In this document: positions 1 to 9,072 of the stretch, piece by piece | Position numbering within the stretch: position 1 is the stretch's first letter | Layout: every line of letters begins with the position of its first letter | DNA from: JABDGV01 sp964577935 | Lineage (GTDB): Bacteria; Chlamydiota; Chlamydiia; Chlamydiales; FEN-1388 | Direction of reading: 5' to 3' | Assembly: GCA_964577935.1 (NCBI GenBank) | Contig: CAZOAJ010000010.1 | Coordinates: 1 to 64,000 of the forward strand | DNA length: 64,000 nt | Position numbers and translations under genes: made by a program | The notes under the pieces: generated by a model | Told to the model about the DNA's origin: nothing | What the model saw: only the letters and a program-made list of their open reading frames with translations | The model's database searches: none

Positions 1-1
1 G

Positions 2-682
2 AAAATCGGTTTAATCGATCTTGAGCGTATACAAAATAGCCCACACCCCCTAGGCCTTGAAACACTCGTAAGAATTTTTCCGCTCCATTTAGATGTTATC
101 AAAAATGAAGCAAGCAAACTTTGCATGAATGTTAATGAGAGCTCGCTTTTGGCTACTGCCGAAATAGGAAAAAAATATCTACAAGTTGGATATATTGATC
201 ACCTCGAGTGGTTAAAACAAAAGGGCGTATCTACTCATTTTTCTTCTCAATCTTTTCAAATCAGCCCACAAAGACTAGAAAAACTAAGCTCTCTTCTCGA
301 AAAGGAATTGTTAAAACTTAATCAGGGGTCTAATGACCTATTTGCTAGAAAACGATATCTACATACCCCTTCGAAAGACTTTTTTACAGAAAGTCCAGAA
401 GTAGCGGCTAAGGAACTTTCAATACTTATGTCACCATTGGTAATCAACAACATAAAAGCCCAAATTGAGAAAAACCAAAACGATTGGACGAACAGACTTT
501 CAGGGCCAAATATGACAGAGTCAGAACTTGTAAGCCTTAGATCCCCTATTATTGATCGTTCTGAACTGCATAAAGGGGTTGTCGGGTTCTTAAATCAAAA
601 AACAGAAATTTCAGAAGATAATCTCCATGAAAGAGAAGATATTGCAGAACAACTTGCCACGTTATCATTGAAGAACTTGTAA
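2..682 (+). CDS. C-terminal part of a protein kinase-like protein (5' end outside window)
   Basis: The reading frame is open from the first bases of the window to the stop at 680-682, so this is the 3' end of a longer gene; the first in-frame ATG at 125 is probably internal. The residues just inside the window read GLIDLERI, which resembles the DFG-type metal-binding segment of kinase folds (D-L-E in place of D-F-G). The atypical kinase at 49256-50614 has the same D-L-E variant. The remaining ~200 residues are charged and helical with no motif I recognise and no membrane segment. The kinase-like assignment rests only on this short segment and the similar protein later in the window; the protein could also be a pseudokinase or an unrelated fold. 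Existence of the coding region is more certain than its function. Confidence 0.6.
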   Translation, partial: KIGLIDLERIQNSPHPLGLETLVRIFPLHLDVIKNEASKLCMNVNESSLLATAEIGKKYLQVGYIDHLEWLKQKGVSTHFSSQSFQISPQRLEKLSSLLEKELLKLNQGSNDLFARKRYLHTPSKDFFTESPEVAAKELSILMSPLVINNIKAQIEKNQNDWTNRLSGPNMTESELVSLRSPIIDRSELHKGVVGFLNQKTEISEDNLHEREDIAEQLATLSLKNL

Positions 683-1080
683 GGTGGCGAAATCTTCTAT
701 TTCGATCCCACATACTATACTGGTGGGCATAACAAATGTTGGATACGGTATTAATTATCGTCCAAAATATCGGAAAATCAGAGCTATAGCGAAGATATCG
801 GCTCATCATGCGCTGTATCCCCAATAATAGAGAAAGGCTATTTTGCCTTTAAACAGGCAATCGGCAAGGATATTCCGACTCGATTTCGCACAATCGACTT
901 CAAATACGACGAATAGGATTCTCACATACCTTTAAGGCTTGAAAAAAAATTATACAATTAGTATCCGTTCTCTGCGCAAGTTTCTTCTGCAAGTACTTCC
1001 CATTACAAGTACACTTGCCAACGCAATTTCTATGTTGAAATTGAGCAACAAAAAACAGTCATCAATCATTAGGCTGGTTT
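683..1080. other. Intergenic stretch with short broken reading frames, probably decayed DNA
   Basis: About 400 bases without a convincing gene. Directly after the stop at 682, short stretches of plausible protein sequence appear in successive plus-strand frames (one begins GGEIFYFDPTYYTGG, another NVGYGINYRPKYRK, a third ends IPTRFRTIDFKYDE), each ended by a stop. This is what a gene broken by several frameshifts looks like. I could not identify the ancestor. The short frame 939-1154 starts with TTG, runs into the next gene in another frame and has no recognisable content. Confidence 0.3.
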
Positions 1081-1710
1081 ATGATACGCTTAGTAACCAC
1101 TTTATTGCTTTTCAATTGCTTTCATGTAGCCTCGGAAGCGAGCCACCCCATTAACAAAACAGGAACAGATTGTACCCAAATTTATTTATGCTCCCGTCTT
1201 ACTGAACCGGCGAAAAAATGGAACGATGTAATTTCGCAAGGACTTGCCAATGAGTTTTATATTTTTCGTCCCCAGGATATTGATTTGGAAGGCTTATCTG
1301 GCGGCAACCTCGATGTAGCTATTTATAATGGTGATTTTGAAGGGATGACAAATTCCGATGCACTATTAGTTTTACCTCCCTACGGAAGAGATTGTGCATG
1401 GGAAATTGGCTGGTTTTGTGGGAAAGAAAGACCCGCAATAGCGTATGTAGAAAATGAAGGCGACTGGTTGGGTGATCCAATGGTTAAAGGCGGTTTGACG
1501 GCAATAATTACAAATAATTCAACTGTATACGAAATCCTTTCGAGAGACTCTTCGACAAAAGATAAGAGTTATTTAATTCCATCGAGGAAAGACTTGGCCC
1601 AAGCCATTAGGGGCATTGTTAACGAACGAAAGCAAGAAACGCAAAAGCAAAAAACACAAGAGCTACTCATTTTAGCCGAAAAACCAAATAACTCTTTTGA
1701 TAACATTTAA
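1081..1710 (+). CDS. Exported nucleoside 2-deoxyribosyltransferase-like protein
   Basis: A 209-residue protein. Residues 1-20 form a hydrophobic signal-peptide-like segment (LVTTLLLFNCFHVASEA) with a likely cleavage after ASEA. The mature part has the pattern of the nucleoside 2-deoxyribosyltransferase / DUF4406 fold: an opening strand IYLCSRLTEPAKKW at about residues 31-45, an FRPQDID segment near 60, VAIYNGDFEGMTNSDALLVL with the D-x-x-x-x-x-S-D arrangement, then GRDCAWEIGWFCG, matching the family's 'G-x-E-x-G-x-A' active-site helix. These enzymes move deoxyribose between bases. The C-terminus is Lys/Gln-rich (KQETQKQKTQE). An export signal is unusual for this family, so the biological role may be outside the cytoplasm. 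The start at 1081 is chosen because it gives the complete signal peptide; no strong ribosome binding site is visible. Confidence 0.6.
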   Translation: MIRLVTTLLLFNCFHVASEASHPINKTGTDCTQIYLCSRLTEPAKKWNDVISQGLANEFYIFRPQDIDLEGLSGGNLDVAIYNGDFEGMTNSDALLVLPPYGRDCAWEIGWFCGKERPAIAYVENEGDWLGDPMVKGGLTAIITNNSTVYEILSRDSSTKDKSYLIPSRKDLAQAIRGIVNERKQETQKQKTQELLILAEKPNNSFDNI

Positions 1711-1932
1711 TACCTGAATGCTAAGAAGCTTTTTTTCCCAGACACGAAAGAATAAGTTTGGCGAATAAAACTAAAAATGGCGCAAGCCACAGACATTCAA
1801 TTATAGGGCCTTGCTAAGCGGGAGGGGTTGTGAAAAGTTCTTCCCGCTCCAGAAATGGCTTATGATTAGACAAAGACTCTTATAGAACCCACTAAATATT
1901 TAAAAAATTTTAATTTAATGAATTAATCTCTA

Positions 1933-1961
1933 GTCTGGCCATTTTATCAAATAGCCCAGAC
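1933..1961 (+). promoter_or_regulatory. Inverted repeat just upstream of the phospholipase D gene
   Basis: GTCTGG (1933-1938) and CCAGAC (1956-1961) form a 6-bp inverted repeat ending 11 bases before the ATG at 1973. It lies next to the probable ribosome binding site (GGGA). It could be an mRNA hairpin affecting translation or an operator. The rest of the 1711-1972 gap also holds a 7-bp inverted repeat, AGCGGGA/TCCCGCT, at 1817-1848, without a T-run. Confidence 0.25.
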
Positions 1962-1972
1962 GGGACGAAAAA

Positions 1973-3403
1973 ATGAGCCTAACCCCTTCAAGTCTTCTAG
2001 ACACATTAAAATCATGGACTTCCATAAGCAATCATGAAGCGAATGCCGCAAGTTCCTCTTATTGGACCATTAAAGATCAAAATGTATGTGTTGAAAAAAG
2101 CAATAACAGCCTAGTCAACCGAGTTCACTCCCTATGGCAAGGCCGCCAAGACCTAAGCCATGTCTTCCATAACATGCATACAATTATTCAAAAAGCCCCT
2201 CGAGAACAAATAAATGACAACGACGAATTAAAAAGCGAGCTTACTAAGTTAAAGGAACAAATTACACAGCGTACAAATAAATATCTCGCATCACATGGCC
2301 TTTTTAGATCGTTATATAGATCTATGAATGCATACCGCTTACAGAGTCCAGGTGTAGAAGCAAAAGCTAACAAATTACTTGAGGAAGTAAATGAACTTCT
2401 AAAAATCTGCAAGACCCCAAAAGTTGCAAAAGCTATTGGCAATGGCAACGTAGATGAAGATTTTCACTCCTATTCACTCCCTAAAGATAAAGATCTCAGG
2501 CCAATCTTAGTAAGTGAAATAGAGAAAGCTGAAAAATCGATCACTATTTTCATGTATTCTATAAACGACTTACAGGTAATGGAAGCCTTAGAAAATAAGG
2601 CAAAAAATGGAGTCTCTGTGAGGATTCTCTGTGATAAAGATGCATTTAACCATGCAAAAAGGAAATTTGATCCATCGATTACTGTTGAAGAACTTGAATG
2701 TAAAGGATTAATGCACCTTAAAATAATTGTCCTTGATGATGAAAGAGTCATATTTGGTTCAACAAACCTCACGACCGGAGGATTAACCAAAGATACAAAT
2801 ATTATGACTGTGATGAAGTCGAAAGAGCTCGCTAAGAAGGTTTTGAATAGAGCTAAAGATTATTCTCAGCCAGAAGAAGACAAAAAAGTCATTGAGTTAT
2901 CTCAAGGGCGAAAAATAGATTTTATTTTTCTTCCTGATACAAAGGCTGATAAAAAGTTGATAAAGTTGATCGAGGGAGCGAAAAAAACTCTCGATATTGC
3001 CTTATATACATGGACTCATTCAGGTGTCGCAGACGCAGTCATTAAGAAACATCAAGAGGGAGTAAAAGTCACAACCGTTATAGACGGAAATCAAGGCGGC
3101 CCGAAGGGAAGCGGCAATGAAGTAACGCAGAAGCTGAAAAAAGCAGGTATCGAAGTCATTCTCCCTAAGGCCAATAAATTTAAGCTTCAACATCATAAAT
3201 TTGTACGTATCGATGGCAATGAAATGAATGCAACAGTAGTTCATGGATCAGCAAACTGGACTAAAGCAGCATTCAAAGAGAATATGGACTGTTTAGCTGT
3301 ATTGAAGGACCTAACCGAATCTGATAGAAAAAATTTTGACTCCATATGGAATGATCTAACCACATCTATGAGGAAAAAAGTTGCAAAACAGGCACTTACC
3401 TAA
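1973..3403 (+). CDS. Phospholipase D superfamily protein, two HKD motifs
   Basis: A 476-residue protein with two complete HxKxxxxD catalytic motifs: HLKIIVLD at residues 248-255, followed by GSTN, and HHKFVRID at 407-414, followed by GSANWTKAAF. Two such motifs make one PLD active site that hydrolyses or transfers phosphodiesters in phospholipids or nucleic acid. The first ~170 residues are helical and not part of the PLD fold. There is no obvious signal peptide or membrane anchor. It is a paralogue of the membrane-anchored PLD protein at 57543-58637; both have MHLK and GSxNWTKAAF blocks. Stand-alone transcription is likely: a hairpin lies downstream at 3499-3530. Lipid versus nucleic-acid substrate cannot be decided. 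In chlamydiae, extra PLD genes are commonly discussed as host-interaction proteins, but secretion is only an inference here. Confidence 0.88.
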   Translation: MSLTPSSLLDTLKSWTSISNHEANAASSSYWTIKDQNVCVEKSNNSLVNRVHSLWQGRQDLSHVFHNMHTIIQKAPREQINDNDELKSELTKLKEQITQRTNKYLASHGLFRSLYRSMNAYRLQSPGVEAKANKLLEEVNELLKICKTPKVAKAIGNGNVDEDFHSYSLPKDKDLRPILVSEIEKAEKSITIFMYSINDLQVMEALENKAKNGVSVRILCDKDAFNHAKRKFDPSITVEELECKGLMHLKIIVLDDERVIFGSTNLTTGGLTKDTNIMTVMKSKELAKKVLNRAKDYSQPEEDKKVIELSQGRKIDFIFLPDTKADKKLIKLIEGAKKTLDIALYTWTHSGVADAVIKKHQEGVKVTTVIDGNQGGPKGSGNEVTQKLKKAGIEVILPKANKFKLQHHKFVRIDGNEMNATVVHGSANWTKAAFKENMDCLAVLKDLTESDRKNFDSIWNDLTTSMRKKVAKQALT

Positions 3404-3498
3404 AATTTCAGTCCTGAATTGATCCGATGGCTTTTCATGTTCTACAAAAAGAACAACCAAAAGAACCTTTGCTCTTTATAGCCTAATTTGGCAACATA

Positions 3499-3530
3499 TT
3501 CCCTCAATTGGAAAAATCCAATTGAGGGAA
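3499..3530. terminator. Strong hairpin after the phospholipase D gene
   Basis: A perfect 14-bp inverted repeat (TTCCCTCAATTGGA / TCCAATTGAGGGAA) with a four-base AAAA loop. It is placed like a terminator between the PLD gene and tRNA-Ser, but no T-run follows on either strand, so it may instead be an mRNA-stabilising hairpin. Confidence 0.5.
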
Positions 3531-3591
3531 TAATGTAAGCCTTGTTGTCTTAAAGAAGACTTATATTGTCCGACACCGTTCAAGTTTTTAA

Positions 3592-3678
3592 GGAAGAGTG
3601 GCAGAGAGGCTGATTGCGTCTGACTCGAAATCAGATTCACGAGCGATCGTGACGGGGGTTCAAATCCCTCCTCTTCCG
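3592..3678 (+). tRNA. tRNA-Ser (anticodon CGA)
   Basis: An 87-base type II tRNA. The acceptor stem GGAAGAG (3592-3598) pairs with CTCTTCC (3671-3677), with discriminator G at 3678. The anticodon stem TCTGA/TCAGA encloses loop CTCGAAA, giving anticodon CGA at 3626-3628, which reads UCG serine codons. A long variable arm (TCACGAGCGATCGTGA) and T-loop GTTCAAATC are present. The 3' CCA is not encoded. Confidence 0.95.
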
Positions 3679-3827
3679 ATTACAAGTTGATTAATTTTTT
3701 AATTTAACACTTCTCCATCCTTCTACGGATTTATTTTTCTCATAAAACCAACTTCCTATCTTTGCGAAAATGATATTCATGCTATCGTCGACCACGTGAA
3801 TAATTTACTTGGCTAATAAAGACAATA

Positions 3828-6773
3828 GTGTTGAACGAAATTGAAAACATCGAATTAATCGATGCCATTGAAAGTGATGTAAAACGCTTTCTAGCACCAC
3901 TACTAAAACGTGTAGATAAGGGTGCAAGGCAAGACTGGATTAAAGAAATTAAGTGTCTATTCGGCTCATCTGAACACGATTTCGCAAAAGTAAGATCTAT
4001 TCGTCACCTATCGCAAATAGCCCACTCATGCTTTGCTCTACGCAACCGAATAAAAAAGAAATCAAAAAGCCTCAAAAAACGATCTTACCTACGACTGTTT
4101 CCAGCAACCCTACAATACGCCTTTGGCCATAGGAAAGTCTTAGCTGTAGTTTTTGCAATTATGGCGCTCGACGAATATGAACTTTTAAATGAACGTCATT
4201 TTTCAAGAGCATGCAGCTCGCTATTTCCAGGGTCAAGAATCGTTCCTCAGTCCTACGTAGAAATTGAATCAAGACAAGAGGGTTCAATTGTATATTATTT
4301 TGAAATTGAGCTTTCAAATACTTTCCCATCAAGAGAAAATCTTCTAGATTTATCTAAGAGATTAGATCAACGCATATTAGCTCTCATTGAACCGCTTGAA
4401 AGCAAACTCTTCATGCCAGTGAACGAAGAAGAAGTGTATAAAAATACTCTACTTTTGGCATCTCAATTAAAAAGGAATGACGACCCCCCTCAACTCTATC
4501 TGAACTTTGTTCAGCAAACACATCAGTGGCTCGAGTTTCATGCTCTTATTGTACTCGTACGACATAAGAATTCATCAAAGAATATTTCTCTCCCAAAAGA
4601 CAATCCATTAGCTAAATGCCACCTCAAAAGCTGCACCTCACTCGGTTTCATTAAAAACACGCATGAGAAGATATCTATCTCTCTGTCGATTGAAGTATTA
4701 AAAACACCTCTTTATCGAAGAGATCACTCTGTTGACTTTTTACGGGCAAGAAAATTTATAGTACGCTTACTTGCAGATCATTTTGGTACTGTTCGTGATT
4801 ATAACGGCGGACTTCTAACTCAAACACACCAACAGCTTGAAAAAGCACGATTACGACTTACACATGATGAAACTGTTTATGAAAGTATTTTGGACGGTCT
4901 ATTCTTGCATCTACAGCCACATGTAGCAAAAAACCTCATCTCATCAACGGATCTGATAACCCTCTTTAGACTATCCCTAGTCTTTGCTCTTAATGAAAAA
5001 ACTACTAAAGACTTACTCACAAAATGGAGTGAAGAGGACTCCACCGCCTTTGCCATATGCTCATCGCTCTCAATTCCAAGTCCTGCAGAATTCCAACTCG
5101 CTTTAAACTCATTTGGACTCCACGAACGTTCTCTTGCCTTCTCCCAAATAACGGTTCAAAAGACCTCTCTACATGCCTATATTCTATACGACATCACTAA
5201 AGAACAGTTTGAAGTATTTAAAACATGGATTGAAGAGTCTTCAAGAAGAAAATCCGGCAACTATCTACCATCAAAAACTATTCGATTAAGCCTTACAAGG
5301 CCTACAAAACTATTGGATCCACGTATCGCGACCGATAGAACATCTGGAATTGTCATTAAACATCTGTACGAGGGATTATACCGACTTGCCCCATCTGGTG
5401 TTCCACAGCCTGCCCTTGCATACAAATGCGAAGTTTCGCCATGCGGCCTTCATTTTAGGTTTCACATCAGAGAATCATTTTGGACCAACGGACTCCCTGT
5501 AACCGCGTATGACTTTGAGTATTCATGGAAAAAAATTCTATCGCCGACATTTGAAACAATCTACTCATACCTTTTCTATCCCATTAAAAACGCCAAAGAG
5601 GTGAAGGCAGGCGTAAAACCGCTTTCAGATCTTGGCGTCCGAGCTGTAAGCGATCACATACTTGAGGTCGAACTATCCCAATGTGCCCCCTATTTTATCG
5701 AGCTTTGCTGTCATTGGGTTTACTCTCCACTGAGTAAAGAAATAGATCTTACTCACCCAGGATGGGCTTATTACAGTGGATCAGACTATGTGTGTAACGG
5801 TCCTTTTAAACTCCATTCATGGAAAAAAAATTCTCATATTACGTTAGTCCGGAACGATAACTACTGGAATGCCGCGTCGGTCGAACCGGAGCGCCTCGAC
5901 ATCAATATAATTGAAGATCCGAAACAAGCCTATACTCTATTTCAAGAACGGAAAATCGATATTGTCGGCGAACCGCTATCAGAAATTCCATTCCAAGCTA
6001 AAACTTCTGAAAGTAGAGCTCCTCTTATATGCCAGGATGTATCAGCACTATTGTGGTTTGTCTGCAATACTTCCAGACCTCCTTTTAGATCAAAAAAGTG
6101 TCGTCATGCGCTTTCCTTAGCTTTGAATCGAAACGAAATTATCGATAAGATCCTTGGTGGATCAGAAAAATCTGCTCATAGCCTTATAGCTGATTCCTAT
6201 TCACGAATTGAAAAAGAAGTAATCATTTTTGACCCCGTCAAGGCAAAGCACCTGTTTACAAGCGGCCTTGAAGAACAAGGATTGCGATATAGCGATCTTA
6301 GACCGATTAAAATTCGTGTGTATAACCAGGAACCATATAAACGGATGTCTGAATACGCCAAACAAGCGTGGAATGAGATCCTTGGCATACCCTTCGTAAT
6401 AGAAAATGTTTCTTGGGACACATTTTTTAGCGAAATTCCTAAAAGAAACTATGATATGCTTGCCTTAAGCTGGTACTCTTGGTACCAAGATTCACACTAT
6501 ACCCTTGATAATTTTCGAACTGCTTCAAATGCTATGAACGTTGCATGCTGGGAAGATTCTTACTACCAAGAACTTCTCAATAAAGCTGATGCAGCAACCT
6601 CAGATGAATTGCGAACAGAACTCTTAAAACATGCAGAAGCATATCTTATGCATGAATTGCCAGTTATACCTATTTGTGGACATACATTTCGTTATATGAA
6701 AGATCCAAGAATTGATAGAATATACATTTCTCATCTTGGAAATATAGACCTAAAATGGACAACTTTTTCATGA
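3828..6773 (+). CDS. Oligopeptide-binding protein (SBP family 5) with large N-terminal extension
   Basis: A 981-residue protein starting with GTG. From about residue 485 to the end it is a family-5 extracellular solute-binding protein like OppA: the opening LLDPRIATDR, then GIVIKHLYEGLYRL, FRFHIRESFWTNG, AYDFEYSWKKILSP, and the C-terminal ELLKHAEAYLMHELPVIP block all match its neighbour at 6770-8389. The first ~480 residues match nothing I recognise and carry no signal peptide or lipobox; basic stretches such as RIKKKSKSLKKR occur at about 73-85. A normal OppA is about 540 residues, exported and often a lipoprotein. This one therefore appears cytosolic, or exported by a route other than Sec. 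The stop TGA (6771-6773) overlaps the next ATG (6770), indicating translational coupling. No permease genes are adjacent. The start codon is uncertain because the upstream frame lacks a clear ribosome binding site. Confidence 0.75.
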   Translation: MLNEIENIELIDAIESDVKRFLAPLLKRVDKGARQDWIKEIKCLFGSSEHDFAKVRSIRHLSQIAHSCFALRNRIKKKSKSLKKRSYLRLFPATLQYAFGHRKVLAVVFAIMALDEYELLNERHFSRACSSLFPGSRIVPQSYVEIESRQEGSIVYYFEIELSNTFPSRENLLDLSKRLDQRILALIEPLESKLFMPVNEEEVYKNTLLLASQLKRNDDPPQLYLNFVQQTHQWLEFHALIVLVRHKNSSKNISLPKDNPLAKCHLKSCTSLGFIKNTHEKISISLSIEVLKTPLYRRDHSVDFLRARKFIVRLLADHFGTVRDYNGGLLTQTHQQLEKARLRLTHDETVYESILDGLFLHLQPHVAKNLISSTDLITLFRLSLVFALNEKTTKDLLTKWSEEDSTAFAICSSLSIPSPAEFQLALNSFGLHERSLAFSQITVQKTSLHAYILYDITKEQFEVFKTWIEESSRRKSGNYLPSKTIRLSLTRPTKLLDPRIATDRTSGIVIKHLYEGLYRLAPSGVPQPALAYKCEVSPCGLHFRFHIRESFWTNGLPVTAYDFEYSWKKILSPTFETIYSYLFYPIKNAKEVKAGVKPLSDLGVRAVSDHILEVELSQCAPYFIELCCHWVYSPLSKEIDLTHPGWAYYSGSDYVCNGPFKLHSWKKNSHITLVRNDNYWNAASVEPERLDINIIEDPKQAYTLFQERKIDIVGEPLSEIPFQAKTSESRAPLICQDVSALLWFVCNTSRPPFRSKKCRHALSLALNRNEIIDKILGGSEKSAHSLIADSYSRIEKEVIIFDPVKAKHLFTSGLEEQGLRYSDLRPIKIRVYNQEPYKRMSEYAKQAWNEILGIPFVIENVSWDTFFSEIPKRNYDMLALSWYSWYQDSHYTLDNFRTASNAMNVACWEDSYYQELLNKADAATSDELRTELLKHAEAYLMHELPVIPICGHTFRYMKDPRIDRIYISHLGNIDLKWTTFS

Positions 6774-8389
6774 TCAAACCAGCACTTCGAATCGCTTTAG
6801 CCTCTTTTCTAGGGCTATTAATTTTTACTTCCTGCTCAAATTCCCCTGAACCTTCTCAATCAGAAATTCATCTCTACCTCCAAGCTGATCCCTTTTCGCT
6901 TGATCCAAGAATAGGTGGAGATCGCAGATCTCAGATCCTCATTCGAGAACTCTTTGAAGGACTTTATCGCATATCAGAAAAAGGAATCCCTGAGCCTGCC
7001 TTAGCTCGTTCAGCAGAGGTTTCTTCCGACGGCTTAACCTACACTTTTAAACTCAAAGATGCCTTATGGTCGAATGACCTTCCTGTAACCTCAAGTGATT
7101 TTGAATACGCATGGAAAAGCACATTAAGCCCTGACTTTGCCACTCCCTACTCATATGCATTTTACCTGATCAAAAATGCACGAAAAGCTCGGATTGGTGA
7201 ATGCCCCCTCAATGATGTTGGAATTTCTTGTCCTGATAAAGAAACTCTTGTTGTTGAGCTCGAACATCCGGCTCCTTATTTCATAGAGCTCACAAGTAAT
7301 CCCTTATATTCTCCAATTTGCAAGGACATTGCGGAATCAAATCCGAACTGGTCCAAAGAGGGCCCAAAAAGCTATGTATCAAACGGACCATTCACACTTA
7401 CTTCTCGCACATTGAAATCCGAGATTATCATCTCAAAAAATCCTCTCTATTGGGACTCAAATCGAGTGAAGTCTGATAAACTTTATTTTTCGATAATAGA
7501 AGATCTTCAAACAGCATATAATATGTTTGAACAAGGACAACTCGATTGGCTTGGAGATCCATGTGGCAATATACCACTAGATCATATAGAGACTTTAAAC
7601 AAAGAAAAAAGGCTCCAGGCACGTCACGCTGGCGGCGTTTATTGGTACGGATGCAATGTCCAACAAAAGCACCTTTCCTCTGCTAGAATTCGTAAAGCAA
7701 TTGCTTGTTCAATCGATAGAGAGACTCTTTGTACACATCTGCTTCAAGGAGGTGAAACACCTGCATTCACTTTCCTTCCAGAACATTTAACTCAAGCTTC
7801 TAAAACTTTTAACGATGCAGACCTTATCACGGCACGCAAACTTTTTGAAGAAGGTCTCAAAGAAGTTGGATACACGAAAGAAACATATCCCCCAATCGTC
7901 ATTAGCCACTGGTCAGATCCAAGAGATAAATCAACAGCTCAAACCATACAACAGCAACTTATCAATGCTTTGGGTGTACAGGTTGAACTGGAGTGTTCTG
8001 ATTGGAGCACGTATCTCAAGAAAATGTCGACGGGTGATTTTCAACTTGCAGGGTTCGGTTGGTTCTCCTGGTTTTCTGACCCTATGTACAATCTTGAATA
8101 TTTGAAGTTCAAAAATTCTGGTTTGAACGGCACGGGCTGGCAAGATCAAGACTATATTGCTCTTTTAGATAAAGCGGATATTACCCTTGATCCCAAAGTC
8201 CGCTCAGATATTTTACTGCAAGCTGAGCAACATGCTCTTGAACAACTCCCACTTATTCCAATTTATTTCCAAACATATAAGTTTATCAAAGCACCCGGAA
8301 TACAAGGAGATAGCCTTTCTCCATTAGGATTGCTTGAATTTAAATGCTTAGAAAGATCAAAAGGGAAGATCAGTAATCAATCATCTTAA
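6770..8389 (+). CDS. oppA: Oligopeptide ABC transporter substrate-binding lipoprotein
   Basis: A family-5 solute-binding protein of about 539 residues. From the ATG at 6770 it has a lipoprotein signal: basic start MIKPALR, hydrophobic core, and lipobox FTSC with Cys at residue 22. The mature protein has the usual SBP_bac_5 blocks (SLDPRIGGDRRS, IRELFEGLYRI, SSDFEYAWKSTLSP, VSNGPFTL, LEQLPLIPIYF). It binds oligopeptides outside the inner membrane for uptake by an Opp permease encoded elsewhere. I prefer 6770 over the in-frame ATG at 6755 because ATGA overlaps the previous stop and gives a cleaner signal peptide. The TAA at 8387-8389 overlaps the elbB ATG, so the two peptide-binding genes and elbB are probably one mRNA. 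It is a paralogue of the second half of the upstream gene and likely arose by duplication. Confidence 0.85.
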   Translation: MIKPALRIALASFLGLLIFTSCSNSPEPSQSEIHLYLQADPFSLDPRIGGDRRSQILIRELFEGLYRISEKGIPEPALARSAEVSSDGLTYTFKLKDALWSNDLPVTSSDFEYAWKSTLSPDFATPYSYAFYLIKNARKARIGECPLNDVGISCPDKETLVVELEHPAPYFIELTSNPLYSPICKDIAESNPNWSKEGPKSYVSNGPFTLTSRTLKSEIIISKNPLYWDSNRVKSDKLYFSIIEDLQTAYNMFEQGQLDWLGDPCGNIPLDHIETLNKEKRLQARHAGGVYWYGCNVQQKHLSSARIRKAIACSIDRETLCTHLLQGGETPAFTFLPEHLTQASKTFNDADLITARKLFEEGLKEVGYTKETYPPIVISHWSDPRDKSTAQTIQQQLINALGVQVELECSDWSTYLKKMSTGDFQLAGFGWFSWFSDPMYNLEYLKFKNSGLNGTGWQDQDYIALLDKADITLDPKVRSDILLQAEQHALEQLPLIPIYFQTYKFIKAPGIQGDSLSPLGLLEFKCLERSKGKISNQSS

Positions 8390-9030
8390 TGAAAAAAGTA
8401 GCTCTTATTCTTTCCGGCTGCGGAGTGTTTGATGGATCAGAAATCCATGAATCCGTCCTATGCCTCTTAGCAATCGCCCAGTGCAAAGCAAAAGCCATTT
8501 GTTTTGCACCGGATATAGCTCAGGCACAGGTCATCAACCACTCCTCAAAAAAAGCTTCTGAAGAGAGACGTTCAGCACTTGTTGAGTCTGCTCGTATAGC
8601 ACGCGGGGATATCTTTCCTCTCTCCTCTTTTGATGCTCGAGAAGTTGATGCAATTCTGATACCGGGAGGAATGGGAGTTTCTACAACCCTCTCCGACTTT
8701 GCAACTATGCATGCAAAAGCAAAAACGATCCCTGAGGTTAGTCGAGCGATACTAGATATGTTTTCGCTTCGCAAGCCTATTGGTGCAACGTGCCTTGGCC
8801 CTATTCTTATAGCTCTATCACTTCAAGGGATAGCTGAGGCCAAGATGACTATGGGACAAGACACTAATGACCTTAGATCACTTGGAATGAATGCTCTCTC
8901 CTGTACTGCCGATAATTTTATCGCTGATGACACATTGAAAATCTACACGACCCCTGCATACATTGAAGCTCAATCTATTGACGAGATGTGGATAGGTATT
9001 CACAAGCTGGTTCAAAAAATGTTGGAATAA
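8389..9030 (+). CDS. elbB: ElbB-like DJ-1/PfpI-family glyoxalase
   Basis: A 213-residue protein matching ElbB in full length: KVALILSGCGVFDGSEIHE at the N-terminus, PGGMGVSTTLSDFA in the middle, and GATCLGPILIALSL carrying the nucleophile-elbow cysteine around residue 137. ElbB belongs to the DJ-1/PfpI superfamily and is annotated as an isoprenoid-biosynthesis-associated protein with glyoxalase activity in E. coli; its physiological role is poorly defined. The start ATG overlaps the preceding TAA (TAATG), indicating co-translation with the oligopeptide-binding genes. Cytosolic; no signal peptide. Confidence 0.88.
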   Translation: MKKVALILSGCGVFDGSEIHESVLCLLAIAQCKAKAICFAPDIAQAQVINHSSKKASEERRSALVESARIARGDIFPLSSFDAREVDAILIPGGMGVSTTLSDFATMHAKAKTIPEVSRAILDMFSLRKPIGATCLGPILIALSLQGIAEAKMTMGQDTNDLRSLGMNALSCTADNFIADDTLKIYTTPAYIEAQSIDEMWIGIHKLVQKMLE

Positions 9031-9072
9031 ATTTTAAATCGCACACACTCTTTCATCAGGAGCATATCATCT

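Noticed and set aside
549..824. Minus-strand frame over the end of the kinase-like gene
   Set aside because: A shadow of the plus-strand coding frame and the decayed region; no motif supports it as a transposase or other gene.
939..1154. Short plus-strand frame starting with TTG, ending inside the 1081 gene
   Set aside because: Composition is unlike a protein, it overlaps a better gene in another frame, and it has no ribosome binding site.
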